From Brevibacterium moorei (GTDB lineage: Bacteria; Actinomycetota; Actinomycetes; Actinomycetales; Brevibacteriaceae): DNA of 64,000 bases. The stretch spans positions 186,001-250,000 of the forward strand of contig NZ_JANIJX010000001.1 in the NCBI RefSeq assembly GCF_024580735.1. The letters are read 5' to 3'. A program made the position numbers and the translations under genes. Below are positions 33,651 through 45,032 of this stretch, one piece after another (positions within the stretch are counted from its first letter, which is position 1; each line of letters starts with the position of its first letter). The notes under the pieces are model-generated. The model saw only the letters and a list, made by a program, of their open reading frames with translations, did not search any database and was not told the origin of the DNA.

Positions 33651-35536
33651 GCCAGGTGGCCGGTGATCCGGCGCACCATGGTCTCGACGTCGAGGCCGGC
33701 CAGCTCGAGGATCTCCTCACGGGTGCCGTGCGGGAGGAATTCGTGCGGCACCCCGAGTTCGAGCACCCCCGTGCGGTGCTCCTCATCGCGCAGGTCCTGG
33801 CGCACCTGTGTGCCGATGCCGCCTAGTTTGACCCCATCCTCGATCACCACGACCAAACGGTGTGCGGCCCCATCTGCCACGACCGGGGCCGGGACGGGCA
33901 GAACCCAGCGGGGGTCGACCACACTGGCCCCGATTCCGGCTTCCGCCAGCCGGGCGTGCACGGCCAGCGCCCGGTCGGCCAGGGCGCCGACGGACACGAT
34001 GTAGACATCGGCGGCCAGGCCGGCGGGGACCTCGGCCAGGGTGTCGACGCCACAGGCGTCGCGGTGCAGCGCGACGATCTCCCGACCGACAGTGCCCTTG
34101 GCGAAGCGCACGATGGACGGCCCGTCCTCGATGGTCACCGCCTCGTTCAGTTCCTCCCGCAGGCGTTCGGCGTCGCGCGGGGCGGCCAGGCGCAGGCCTG
34201 GCACGATCCGGGCCAGCGCCATGTCCCACACGCCGTGGTGGCTGGCCCCGTCCGGGCCGGTGATCCCCGCCCGGTCGAGCACGATGGTCACTGCCTGCCG
34301 GTGCAGGGCCACGTCCATCAGCAGCTGGTCGAAGGCGCGGTTGAGGAACGTCGCGTAGACGGCCACGACCGGGTGCAGGCCGCCGTAGGCAAGGCCTGCG
34401 GCAGAGGCCACCGCGTGCTGTTCGGCGATGCCGACGTCGAATACCCGCTCGGGGAACTCGGTGGCGAAGGGGCGCAGCCCGACCGGGTCCAGCATCGCCG
34501 CGGTGATCGCCACGATATCCTCGCGGCGCCGGGCGATCTCGAGGATCTCCTGGCCGAACACCTGGGTGTAGGAGGTGCCGGTGCTGGGCTGGGCCCGGCC
34601 GGTTACCGGGTCGATCACGCCCACCGAGTGGAACTGATCGGCCTCATCGGCCACGGCCGGGCCGTAGCCGTGGCCCTTCTCGGTCAGTGCGTGCACGATG
34701 ACGGGCCCCTGGGTGTAGCCCTTGGCCCGCTCCAGCGCCTTCTCCAGGGCGAACTGGTCGTGGCCGTCGATCGGCCCCATGTACTTGATGCCCAGGTCCG
34801 CGAACATCCCGGCCTCGGGGGCGGAGAACATGTCCTTGAGTCCGCGCTTCATCCCGTGCATCGCGGTATAGGCGGCGCGTCCGGGGATTCCCGAATGGTG
34901 CAGCGCCTCCTTACCCCAGTCCAGTAGCTGTTCATAGGCGTTCGAGGTGCGCAGCGCGTCGAGGTGTTCGGCGAAGCCACCGACGGTGGGCGAATAGGAG
35001 CGACCGTTGTCGTTGACGACGATGATCAGACGCCGGGCGGGTACCGATTTATCCGCTGCGATCGTGTTCAGCGCTTCCCAGGCCATACCCCCTGTCAATG
35101 CCCCGTCACCGATCACCACGACGACGTAGCGCTCGGACTCCCCGCGCAATTGGTGGGCCTTCGCGATCCCGTCGGCCCAGGACAGCGCGGCCGAGGCGTG
35201 CGAGTGCTCGAGCACATCGTGGTCGCTTTCGGCACGGCTGGGGTAGCCGGAGAGCCCGCCGAATTGTCGCAGGGTCTCGAAGCGCTCAGCCCGGCCGGTC
35301 AGCAGCTTGTGGACGTAGGCCTGGTGGCCCACGTCGAACAGCAGGGTGTCCCGCGGTGAGTCGAAGGTGCGGTGCAGGGCCAGGGTGAGTTCCACGACCC
35401 CGAGGTTGGGGCCCAGGTGCCCGCCGGTGCGTGCGACGGTGTCGACCAGCACGTCGCGGATCTCCTTGGCCAGTACCTCGCATTCGGCCGGGTCCAGGCG
35501 TTTGAGGTCCTGTGGAGAGGCGATATCGGAAAGAAT
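33638..35536 (-). CDS. dxs: 1-deoxy-D-xylulose-5-phosphate synthase, probable ATT start
   Basis: First step of the MEP isoprenoid pathway: pyruvate plus glyceraldehyde 3-phosphate to DXP, with thiamine diphosphate. Motifs: TGGHLGPNLGVVELTLALH, the ThDP site GDGALTGGMAWEALN, and the transketolase-like centre FDVGIAEQHAV. The frame has no ATG, GTG or TTG between an upstream TAG and a GTG at 35452, yet the 28 codons before that GTG encode the conserved Dxs N-terminus (SDIASPQDLKRLDPAE). An ATT at 35536 starts this stretch and is preceded, at 6 nt, by a perfect AAGGAGG. I therefore place the start at ATT, giving 632 residues, the normal length. The GTG at 35452 also has an AAGGAG 9 nt upstream and is the alternative. 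With uppS it serves the polyprenyl pathway. Confidence 0.9.
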   Translation of the reverse strand: MLSDIASPQDLKRLDPAECEVLAKEIRDVLVDTVARTGGHLGPNLGVVELTLALHRTFDSPRDTLLFDVGHQAYVHKLLTGRAERFETLRQFGGLSGYPSRAESDHDVLEHSHASAALSWADGIAKAHQLRGESERYVVVVIGDGALTGGMAWEALNTIAADKSVPARRLIIVVNDNGRSYSPTVGGFAEHLDALRTSNAYEQLLDWGKEALHHSGIPGRAAYTAMHGMKRGLKDMFSAPEAGMFADLGIKYMGPIDGHDQFALEKALERAKGYTQGPVIVHALTEKGHGYGPAVADEADQFHSVGVIDPVTGRAQPSTGTSYTQVFGQEILEIARRREDIVAITAAMLDPVGLRPFATEFPERVFDVGIAEQHAVASAAGLAYGGLHPVVAVYATFLNRAFDQLLMDVALHRQAVTIVLDRAGITGPDGASHHGVWDMALARIVPGLRLAAPRDAERLREELNEAVTIEDGPSIVRFAKGTVGREIVALHRDACGVDTLAEVPAGLAADVYIVSVGALADRALAVHARLAEAGIGASVVDPRWVLPVPAPVVADGAAHRLVVVIEDGVKLGGIGTQVRQDLRDEEHRTGVLELGVPHEFLPHGTREEILELAGLDVETMVRRITGHLAGTD

Positions 35537-35630
35537 GGGCGGCCTCCTTGCACGGTCACGACCCGCCGAATACGAGCCGCGTCCATCCTATCCTCGTCCT
35601 GCCAGGGCCGGTTATGAGCCGACGCTCAGC

Positions 35631-36548
35631 TCAGTGCCCGGTGGGCAATGGCAGGGCCAGGCGGACGCTGGTGCCCTCCCCCAGCCGTGAGCGCAGGGAG
35701 ACGGTGCCGCCGTGGCGCGCGACGATCACCCGCACCAGGGCCAGGCCGACCCCGGAGCCGGGGCGATCGAGCGCATTCGAAGCCCTGCCCAGCTCTTCGA
35801 AGACCGTCGCGACCTCGGCGGCGGGGATGCCCCGGCCGGTGTCCGCAACCTCGATGACCACCCAGCCGTCGGCCTCGCTGCCGCGCACCTCGACCCTCTG
35901 CCCCACATCCGTGTACTTCACGGCATTGCTCACGAGGTTGCCGATCGCCAGGCGCAGCAGGTCCGGGTCGCCAGGACACAGCGGCAGGGGCCAGGGCGCC
36001 GATGGCAGCTGGATCGAGATCCGGGCGCGGGGGCCGGTGCCCGTCTCCTCGGCGAGGTCCTCGACTGCTTCGCGGATCAACAGGCCCGGATCGACCGGTT
36101 CGACCGCCAGGGGTGTCTCCTCGAGTTCGGCCAGCGCGCGCAGATCCCCGACCAGGCGCGCCATCCGGTCGGCCTGGCCGCGCACCCCGGCCCACGCCGG
36201 ATCGCGTTCGGCCCGTTCGGCCGCCAGGGAGCGCACCACCGTCACGGGGTTCTTCAGCTCGTGGTCGAGCCGGGAGAGGAACCTGCGGCGCGCCTGGGCC
36301 GCGGCCTCGCGCTCGGCCGCGCGCGCCCGGTCGAGCCGCGTCGCCGCACGCCTCCCCGCGATCGCCAGGGCGGTGTATGCGCAGAGCACAAGCACCCCGG
36401 CTCCTCCGATCACGGCGCCCAGTGGGGCCGAGGCCGACAGCCAGGTCGACGGCGCCAGCAGCCATACGAGAATCCCGCTGGTAAGCAGTGCGCAGACCAG
36501 GAGCAGGGCCGTCCAGTCACCGATCCGCAGGCCTCGGCGCTCAGCCAC
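35631..36548 (-). CDS. Two-component sensor histidine kinase
   Basis: A 305-residue membrane kinase with two TM helices (about residues 13-32 and 43-63) and only a ~10-residue extracytoplasmic loop, so it probably senses something in the membrane. H-box RRFLSRLDHELKNPVTVVRS with phospho-acceptor His96, N-box NLVSNAVKYT, G1 DTGRGIP and G2 GSGVGLALV are intact. Start GTG 36548 overlaps the regulator stop by 8 nt. Operon on the minus strand: lipoprotein, response regulator, kinase. dxs follows after 94 nt. Confidence 0.92.
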   Translation of the reverse strand: MAERRGLRIGDWTALLLVCALLTSGILVWLLAPSTWLSASAPLGAVIGGAGVLVLCAYTALAIAGRRAATRLDRARAAEREAAAQARRRFLSRLDHELKNPVTVVRSLAAERAERDPAWAGVRGQADRMARLVGDLRALAELEETPLAVEPVDPGLLIREAVEDLAEETGTGPRARISIQLPSAPWPLPLCPGDPDLLRLAIGNLVSNAVKYTDVGQRVEVRGSEADGWVVIEVADTGRGIPAAEVATVFEELGRASNALDRPGSGVGLALVRVIVARHGGTVSLRSRLGEGTSVRLALPLPTGH

Positions 36549-37272
36549 GGCGCACCGCTGCGATCAGCCGGTAGCCACCCGGCACCGTGCGGATCAGAGT
36601 GGGGTCGGAGGCGTCCTCGTGCAGCACGCGGCGCAGTTCGGCGATCCGGTGGTCGACGGCGCGCGAGGCGACGACGGATTCGAATCCCCAGACCCGCTCG
36701 AGCAGGGTTTCCCGACTGTGGGTCTCGTCCGGGTGCATCATGAAGAAGTCGAGCAGAGCGAAGGCCCGCGGTGTCAAGGAGACCTCCGCGGGCCCCAGGA
36801 AGACCCGCCGGCCTTCCCGTTCGAGCCTGACCTCCCCCGTGGAGCGGGGGCCGGCCACCAGCACATCGGCCACGGGCCCCGGTGCAGGCCGGCTGCGCCG
36901 CACCAGCGCCCGGATGCGCGAGGCCAACTCCTGGGGTTCGAAGGGCTTGTTCAGATAGTCGTCTGCGCCTTCGTCGAGTGCCGCGGAGCGTTCAGCGGCC
37001 TGGCCCACCCGGGTCAGCAGGAGGACCGGAGTCCAGATCCCGGCCGCGCGCATCCGCCGCAGCAGTTCGCGGCCGTCGAGGCCGGGCATCATGACGTCGG
37101 AGACGACCACGGCGGGCCCGGAGCCCTGGCCCGCGGCCAGCTGGGCCAGGGCCTCGAGTCCATCCGCAGCGCAGAAAACGGCGAACCCGGCGCGCTGCAG
37201 GAAGGATCCGACGCTGTCCCTGATCGCCGGATCGTCGTCGACCAGGAGGATCCTGGTGCCCCCGGTGTCCAC
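36541..37272 (-). CDS. OmpR-family response regulator
   Basis: A 243-residue DNA-binding regulator paired with the kinase downstream. The receiver domain has the acidic pocket VDDD (11-14), phospho-acceptor Asp59 in VVSDVMMPGLDG, Thr87 and Lys109 in LNKPF. The C-terminal winged-helix domain ends with RTVPGGYRL. GTG 37272 is the start, 5 nt after the lipoprotein stop, and the three genes appear to be one transcript. Target genes are unknown; autoregulation is plausible. Confidence 0.93.
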   Translation of the reverse strand: MDTGGTRILLVDDDPAIRDSVGSFLQRAGFAVFCAADGLEALAQLAAGQGSGPAVVVSDVMMPGLDGRELLRRMRAAGIWTPVLLLTRVGQAAERSAALDEGADDYLNKPFEPQELASRIRALVRRSRPAPGPVADVLVAGPRSTGEVRLEREGRRVFLGPAEVSLTPRAFALLDFFMMHPDETHSRETLLERVWGFESVVASRAVDHRIAELRRVLHEDASDPTLIRTVPGGYRLIAAVRRG

Positions 37273-37277
37273 CGGCC

Positions 37278-37778
37278 TCAGCCTTGCAGGGGCGTGGTCG
37301 AGACCGTGTTGTCGACTCCGTCGCCGCTGGTCTGCGGAGCGGGACCCGCATAGGCCACGGTGTTATCCGAGCCGGACATGTTCACCGACTCGACTGCGGA
37401 CGTGGCCACAGAGTTCCCGGCACCGGTGATGATCAGCGCACCGATCCCGTGCGGGGCCAGGACGACGGCGTCGGCGGCCGAGACGGTGACGTTCGCGCAG
37501 TGTTCGATCAGTTCGACCACCGCGTCGGTCTCGCCGATGTCAATGCTGCCACCGGCACAACCCGTGCGGGAGGTGACCGCGGCTCCGAAAGTGCTCGCGG
37601 CGGGGAGTTCGCCCGTCGTGGTCCCAGCTGCCGGAGCTGACGCCGCCGTGTCGTCGCCGCCCGGTGGGGCGGAGTCGGCCGACTGGGAGCCGCGCTGGTC
37701 GACGGTCATGCAGGCGCTCAGGGAGAGTGCGACGGCGGACAGAGCGGCGGACAGGATCAGGGGCTTGCGGGCTTTCAT
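37278..37778 (-). CDS. DUF3060-type lipoprotein
   Basis: A 166-residue exported lipoprotein. The signal peptide ends in the lipobox LSAC with Cys23; a Gly/Ala/Ser linker follows, then a domain with short beta repeats (SIDIGETDAVVELIEHCANV, LIITGAGNSV, VNMSGSDNTVAY) characteristic of DUF3060. Function is unknown. As the first gene of a two-component operon it may act as an accessory sensor or as a target of the system. ATG 37778 has GAGGAG 6 nt upstream. Confidence 0.8.
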   Translation of the reverse strand: MKARKPLILSAALSAVALSLSACMTVDQRGSQSADSAPPGGDDTAASAPAAGTTTGELPAASTFGAAVTSRTGCAGGSIDIGETDAVVELIEHCANVTVSAADAVVLAPHGIGALIITGAGNSVATSAVESVNMSGSDNTVAYAGPAPQTSGDGVDNTVSTTPLQG

Positions 37779-37926
37779 GGGAGGCTCCTCGGTAGTCGGG
37801 AGTGATCGGGGTCCGATCGGCTCATGAACCACGTTATGGGGAATGGTTCGCCGGTTGATCGCAAGCGTGTCGCAGCCCTGTCTCAGATCTGCGATACGCC
37901 TGCGGCATGATCACAGTATGCCGGAA

Positions 37927-37973
37927 ACGGCGCGGGGCCGGAGGGACATGATGTCCCTCCGGCCCCGCGCCGT
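37927..37973. terminator. Terminator of acnA, 23-bp arms
   Basis: Exact 23-bp arms around one central base; the left arm begins ACGGCGCGGGGCCGG. It follows the acnA stop (37992). No T-run. Confidence 0.8.
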
Positions 37974-37991
37974 AGCGATGCTACCGAACGA

Positions 37992-40673
<2,682 letters not shown>

Positions 40674-40888
40674 CGTCACTCTCCTGATCGGTTATCCAAG
40701 ATCCTATTTAGGTCACAATCCGCTGGCCTAAACTATCTTGACATCAAGATAAATTCTAGCCCATTCGGGCCCGGCCCGCCACTGCGGATCACAGAATGAA
40801 CGGCGCGGATTCTAGGGGATTGCGAGGGTTTCGGCTCTACCATCCCGCATCGGCGTGGTGAGCCTCAAGCTGGCGCGCCCTGAGGGAA
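40674..40888. other. acnA upstream region with 18-bp palindromic operator
   Basis: A 215-nt gap without a gene. At 40734-40751 is TATCTTGACATCAAGATA: exact 8-bp arms around a 2-nt centre, a form often bound by MarR-type dimers; which protein binds is unknown. Between it and acnA the minus strand has TTGTGA and GATAAC hexamers 16 nt apart, a possible promoter. Nothing else is recognised up to the methyltransferase stop. Confidence 0.6.
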
Positions 40889-42250
40889 TTAGCGAACAAA
40901 TTCACTGAAAAATTCCACATGCGCCGTCAGTGGGAACAGATCGTGCCCCTCAACGGTCTCCAGCCGCCAGCCGCGCTCCAGCAGGTTCTTCGCATCGCGG
41001 GCGAAGGTGCCGGGATCGCAGGAGACGTAGAGCAGCCGTCCGGCTCCGGTTCCGGAGATCAGGTCGACCACTTTCTGGCCCAAGCCGGCCCGCGGCGGGT
41101 CGACGATCACGGTGTCGGCACCGGGCAACTCGGTCAGCCGCTCGATCCGGGCGGTGCCGAATTCGGCGCCGGTGCTGCCCGCGCCCAGCAGTCGCTGCGC
41201 ATTCGCCCTGGCGTCCTCGACGGCACGCGCCGAGCCCTCCAGCCCGATCACCGGCACACCGAGTTCATGCGCCGCACGCAGGGAGAACAGGCCTGCACCG
41301 CAGTACAGGTCGAGCACGCTGTCGGTACCGTCGATGCGTGAGAGCACCCGGTCCGAGAGCACCTCGGCGGCATCCCGGTGGACCTGCCAGAAACCCTGGG
41401 CGCTAACCCGGAAATCACTGGCGGCAACCCGCTGGAGCAGTGTCGTCTCCCCCAGGGTGATAGCACCCTGGGCGGTATCCGAACCCGGCTTCGGGCGCCG
41501 GGCCCGAACCTGTTTGCCACCGCGCTGGCGCCGTCCCGCGCCCGCCACCCTGCCGTGGGAGGAAGCTACTAACAGGCTGAAGCCCGAGGCCTCGGCGATC
41601 GAGCGCAGCGCCGCGGTTGCCTGTGCAGAGGGCCGACCGGTCGCCACGATCGTCCCGCACCCGGTGCCGGCTGCCAGCTCGATCCGGGACACACCGGGGA
41701 AGACGCCGTGTTGGACCCCCAGGGCGTCCAGTTCCCCGACCGCCAAGGGCAGCCGGTCGACGTCGACGACGTCGTGCGTGCCCGCGCGGTACATCCCGGG
41801 GCGCCCGTCGGGGCGCACCGCCAGTTGGACACGTGTCCGCCAGGCCTGTCCGGCGTCCTGTCCCCCGGTGGCCTCCAGGGGTGCGGGAGCCACGCTCAGC
41901 TCGGTTTCGATCCCGCCGATGCGGGCAAGCTGATCCCGGGCCGCCTGGGCCTTGAGGTCTCGGGAGGTCGCCAAGTCGACGTGGGCGAATTCGACGCCTC
42001 CCACGCCCTCGGCACCCCAGGCCACCCGGCGATCGGGTACCCGTGCTGCAGCGGCGTCGAGCGCCTCGACGGTTGCGGCCCTGGCGAAACGCGGCTTGAC
42101 CTCGGTGATCCTGGCCCGCACGGTCTCGCCGGGCAGGGTGCCAGTGACGAACACCGTGCCGTACTCCCCCGTCGCCACCGACTCCCCGCCGGCGGCGGGT
42201 CGCAGGACCTGTAATTCGAGTTCGTCTCCGAGCTGCGGGCGCTCGTTCAT
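40889..42250 (-). CDS. RNA 5-methyluridine methyltransferase (TrmA/RlmC/RlmD family)
   Basis: SAM-dependent methylation of a uridine in rRNA or tRNA; the exact target cannot be told. The 453-residue product starts with a TRAM domain (residues ~5-60), has an insertion with a basic segment near residue 255 and the methyltransferase core with VLDLYCGAGLFSLRAA, VIVDPPRAGL and the catalytic Cys411 in LYVSCDPGTFARD. The Fe-S Cys cluster of RlmD is not apparent. Start ATG 42250 overlaps the TGA of the transporter (ATGA) with GGGGAG upstream; an ATG at 42265 is possible. Confidence 0.88.
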   Translation of the reverse strand: MNERPQLGDELELQVLRPAAGGESVATGEYGTVFVTGTLPGETVRARITEVKPRFARAATVEALDAAAARVPDRRVAWGAEGVGGVEFAHVDLATSRDLKAQAARDQLARIGGIETELSVAPAPLEATGGQDAGQAWRTRVQLAVRPDGRPGMYRAGTHDVVDVDRLPLAVGELDALGVQHGVFPGVSRIELAAGTGCGTIVATGRPSAQATAALRSIAEASGFSLLVASSHGRVAGAGRRQRGGKQVRARRPKPGSDTAQGAITLGETTLLQRVAASDFRVSAQGFWQVHRDAAEVLSDRVLSRIDGTDSVLDLYCGAGLFSLRAAHELGVPVIGLEGSARAVEDARANAQRLLGAGSTGAEFGTARIERLTELPGADTVIVDPPRAGLGQKVVDLISGTGAGRLLYVSCDPGTFARDAKNLLERGWRLETVEGHDLFPLTAHVEFFSEFVR

Positions 42251-44283
42251 ATCTGGTCTCCCCATGTGGTCTCCGACTGATCGCGCGCAGGGCGCAAGGG
42301 TTCAATATACGCGTCCGGACCCGCGGTGAACGACTGCAGACGCCACGGCACGGTCGCCACCACCACATTGGGCACGATGAGCAGGCGTGATTTCAATCTC
42401 AACACGGTCTGATTGTGCAGCAGGTGCTCCCACCACCGGCCCAGGATGAACTGTGGGATGAACACGATCACCAGATCCTCCGGATTGTCACGGCGGATCC
42501 GCGCGATGTGGCCCAGCACCGGGCGCACCAGGGCCCGGTAGGGCGAGGCCAGGATGGTCAATGGGACCGGCAGCTCCATCTCGTCCCACCGGCGCTGCAG
42601 TTGAGCCGCCGCGTCCTCGTCTACGGCCACCGTGATCGCTCCGATGAACGTCGGCCGGGTGGCGCGGGCGAAGGACAGCGCGCGCAGCGTCGGCTTGTGG
42701 ATCTCCGTGACCACGACCACCGCGTGGGTGTTCGGCGGCAGGCGCTGAGCGGGATCGTCGGGCGCCGCCGCCAACTCCGAATCGACCCGCTGGTAGTGCC
42801 TGCGCACAGCGCCCATGATGAGCGAGAGCACCACCATCGCCACAAGCGCCAGCCAGGCGCCGTGGGTGAACTTGGTGACCACCACGATGAGCAGCACCGC
42901 GCCGACCACGACCAGGGAGAATCCTGCCACCAGGCGCGCGGCCAGCATCCGGGTGCGCGCCGGCGAGGACACCATCCGGCGCACCCTGACCGTCCAGTGG
43001 CGCACCATGCCCAGCTGCCCGATCGCGAAGGAGAAGAACACTCCGACCAGGTACATCTGCACCAACCGGGTCGGCTCCGCCCCTGTGGCCACGACCAGCA
43101 CCACGGCGGCGCCGGCCAGCAACAGGATGCCATTGGACAGGGTCATTCGGTCCCCGCGCTGGGCGAGCTGGCGCGGCAGGAAGCCGTCACGCGCCAGCCG
43201 AGAGGCCAGACCGGGAAAGCCCTCGACCGAGGTGTTGGCCGCCGCCAGCAGTACCAGTGCTGCGATGATGATCACGCAATAGCCCAGCGCCGGCGCGAAG
43301 TCGAAGACGCCCAGTGCCAGCTGCCCCAGCACGGGGTCCTGGGCGTAGTCGCCCACCGGCGTGCCATCGGCGCGTAGCAGCGCCTGTTCCGGCCGCTCGA
43401 CGTATTTGACACCGGTCACCCCGGCCAGCCACGTCAGTCCCACCAACAGCACGATCGAGAGCACCCCGGTCAACAACAGGGTGTTGCCGGCGTTGCGCCC
43501 GCGCGGCTTGCGGAAACTGGGGACCGCCGTTGCGACGGTCTCCACCCCCGCCAGCGCCACCGACCCCGAGGCGAAGGACCGCAGGAAGAGCACCAGCAGG
43601 CCGATCCCCGTCAGTTGGGCGCCGGGGTCAGCGGGATCGGCGATGTGCAGCTGCGAGCTGGCGGTGCTCGGGGGGTCCCCGGAGAGAACCCGGATCGCAC
43701 CGACGATCAGGGTCAACCCAACCGCCGCGATGAACAGATAGGTGGGGGCGGCCAGAAGTTTCCGGCGGGAGCGCCAGCCGCGCAGGCCCAGCAGTGTCAC
43801 CAGCGCGATACCGGCCACCGCGATCCACACGGTATGCGGCGCCAGCACGGGCCAGGCCGCGGCCAGATAGGCCGCGAAGACCGCCATCGAAACCGCCAGG
43901 GTGAGCGTGTAGTCGACCAGCAGGGCCGAGGCGACGAACAGGGAGGGGCCGCGCCCCAGATTCTTCGCGGCCACCTCGTAGTCCCCACCGCCATCGGGAT
44001 AGGCACGCAGGTTCTGCCGATAGCACAGCACCAATAGGACGATGACCACACCGACGCCCACGCCCACCCACGGCCCCAGGTGCAGTCCGGCCATGCCAGC
44101 CACCGCCAGACCCAGCAGGATCTCATCGGGGGCATAGGCCACGGATGAGAGCATGTCGGAGGCGAAGACCGGCATGGCGATGCGCTTGGGCAGGGCCTGG
44201 ACACGGTAACTGTCGCTGCGAAACGGCCGCCCAACGAGTAGTCTTTTGACGGCATCAGAAATACTGCTTGCCACGACAGCCAT
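42247..44283 (-). CDS. KimA-like APC-superfamily potassium importer
   Basis: A 678-residue inner-membrane transporter. The N-terminus (RPFRSDSYRVQALPKRIAMP then FASDMLSSVAYAPDEILLGL) matches the KimA/YdaO branch of the APC superfamily, about 12 TM helices follow, and residues ~480-678 form a cytosolic domain. KimA proteins are proton-coupled high-affinity K+ importers inhibited by c-di-AMP through the cytosolic domain; applying this here is inference, supported by the two TrkA genes divergently transcribed 40 bp away. ATG 44283; no clear ribosome site. It couples to the methyltransferase gene. Confidence 0.82.
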   Translation of the reverse strand: MAVVASSISDAVKRLLVGRPFRSDSYRVQALPKRIAMPVFASDMLSSVAYAPDEILLGLAVAGMAGLHLGPWVGVGVGVVIVLLVLCYRQNLRAYPDGGGDYEVAAKNLGRGPSLFVASALLVDYTLTLAVSMAVFAAYLAAAWPVLAPHTVWIAVAGIALVTLLGLRGWRSRRKLLAAPTYLFIAAVGLTLIVGAIRVLSGDPPSTASSQLHIADPADPGAQLTGIGLLVLFLRSFASGSVALAGVETVATAVPSFRKPRGRNAGNTLLLTGVLSIVLLVGLTWLAGVTGVKYVERPEQALLRADGTPVGDYAQDPVLGQLALGVFDFAPALGYCVIIIAALVLLAAANTSVEGFPGLASRLARDGFLPRQLAQRGDRMTLSNGILLLAGAAVVLVVATGAEPTRLVQMYLVGVFFSFAIGQLGMVRHWTVRVRRMVSSPARTRMLAARLVAGFSLVVVGAVLLIVVVTKFTHGAWLALVAMVVLSLIMGAVRRHYQRVDSELAAAPDDPAQRLPPNTHAVVVVTEIHKPTLRALSFARATRPTFIGAITVAVDEDAAAQLQRRWDEMELPVPLTILASPYRALVRPVLGHIARIRRDNPEDLVIVFIPQFILGRWWEHLLHNQTVLRLKSRLLIVPNVVVATVPWRLQSFTAGPDAYIEPLRPARDQSETTWGDQI

Positions 44284-44323
44284 CGTAGAGCACTCCCGGG
44301 GTTTCCGGGCCTGGAGGGACCTC

Positions 44324-44992
44324 GTGCACTTCGTCATCATGGGATGCGGGCGGGTCGGGGCGCTGCTGGCGCGCACCCTGGACAAGAACGGCCATACGGT
44401 GGCCGTGGTGGACCGTGACCCCGATGCCTTCACGCGCTTGGGCAAGGACTTCTCCGGCTCAACCGTCACAGGGATCGGTTTCGACCGCGACGCCCTCTCG
44501 CGTGCGCGCACCGGCGATGCATACGCCTTCGCGGCCGTCTCCAGCGGGGACAACTCGAATATCCTGGCCGCCCGGGTGGCCAGGGAGACATTCGGAGTGG
44601 CCAATGTGGCGGCCCGGATCTACGATCCGCACCGCGCCCAGGTGTTCGAGCGCCTGGGCATCCCCACCGTCGCCACCGTTCGGTGGACGGCCGATCAGAT
44701 GATGCGCCGCCTCATCCCCTCCGACTCGGTCAGCGAGTACCGCGACCCCTCGGGGCGCATCGTGATCGCCCAGGTGCATCTGCACCCGGCCTGGGTCGCC
44801 CGACCATTCAAGGAGATCGAAACCGCCGTGCGGGCACGGGTGGCTTTCGTCACACGCCTCGGCGATGGAATGCTGCCGGGACCCGACGATCTGGTCCAGC
44901 AGGGCGATCAGGTGCATCTGAGCTGTGAACGCTCCGGGCTGCCGGAGATCACCCGGGTACTGGACCGCCCACCGCGAGACGACGAGGAGTGA
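44324..44992 (+). CDS. trkA: TrkA-family potassium uptake regulatory subunit (first copy)
   Basis: A 222-residue cytosolic RCK protein: an N-terminal Rossmann NAD(H)/nucleotide-binding RCK_N domain (FVIMGCGRVGALLARTL, VVDRDP) and a C-terminal RCK_C domain. Such proteins gate K+ channels or transporters in response to nucleotides. No trkH/ktrB membrane partner is present in this window. GTG 44324 is the start, with GGAGGG 6 nt upstream. A second trkA follows after 40 nt. Confidence 0.9.
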   Translation: MHFVIMGCGRVGALLARTLDKNGHTVAVVDRDPDAFTRLGKDFSGSTVTGIGFDRDALSRARTGDAYAFAAVSSGDNSNILAARVARETFGVANVAARIYDPHRAQVFERLGIPTVATVRWTADQMMRRLIPSDSVSEYRDPSGRIVIAQVHLHPAWVARPFKEIETAVRARVAFVTRLGDGMLPGPDDLVQQGDQVHLSCERSGLPEITRVLDRPPRDDEE

Positions 44993-45032
44993 CGGTGCGC
45001 CGTGAGCGCTCCGCCGAAACAAGGGGAAGACG

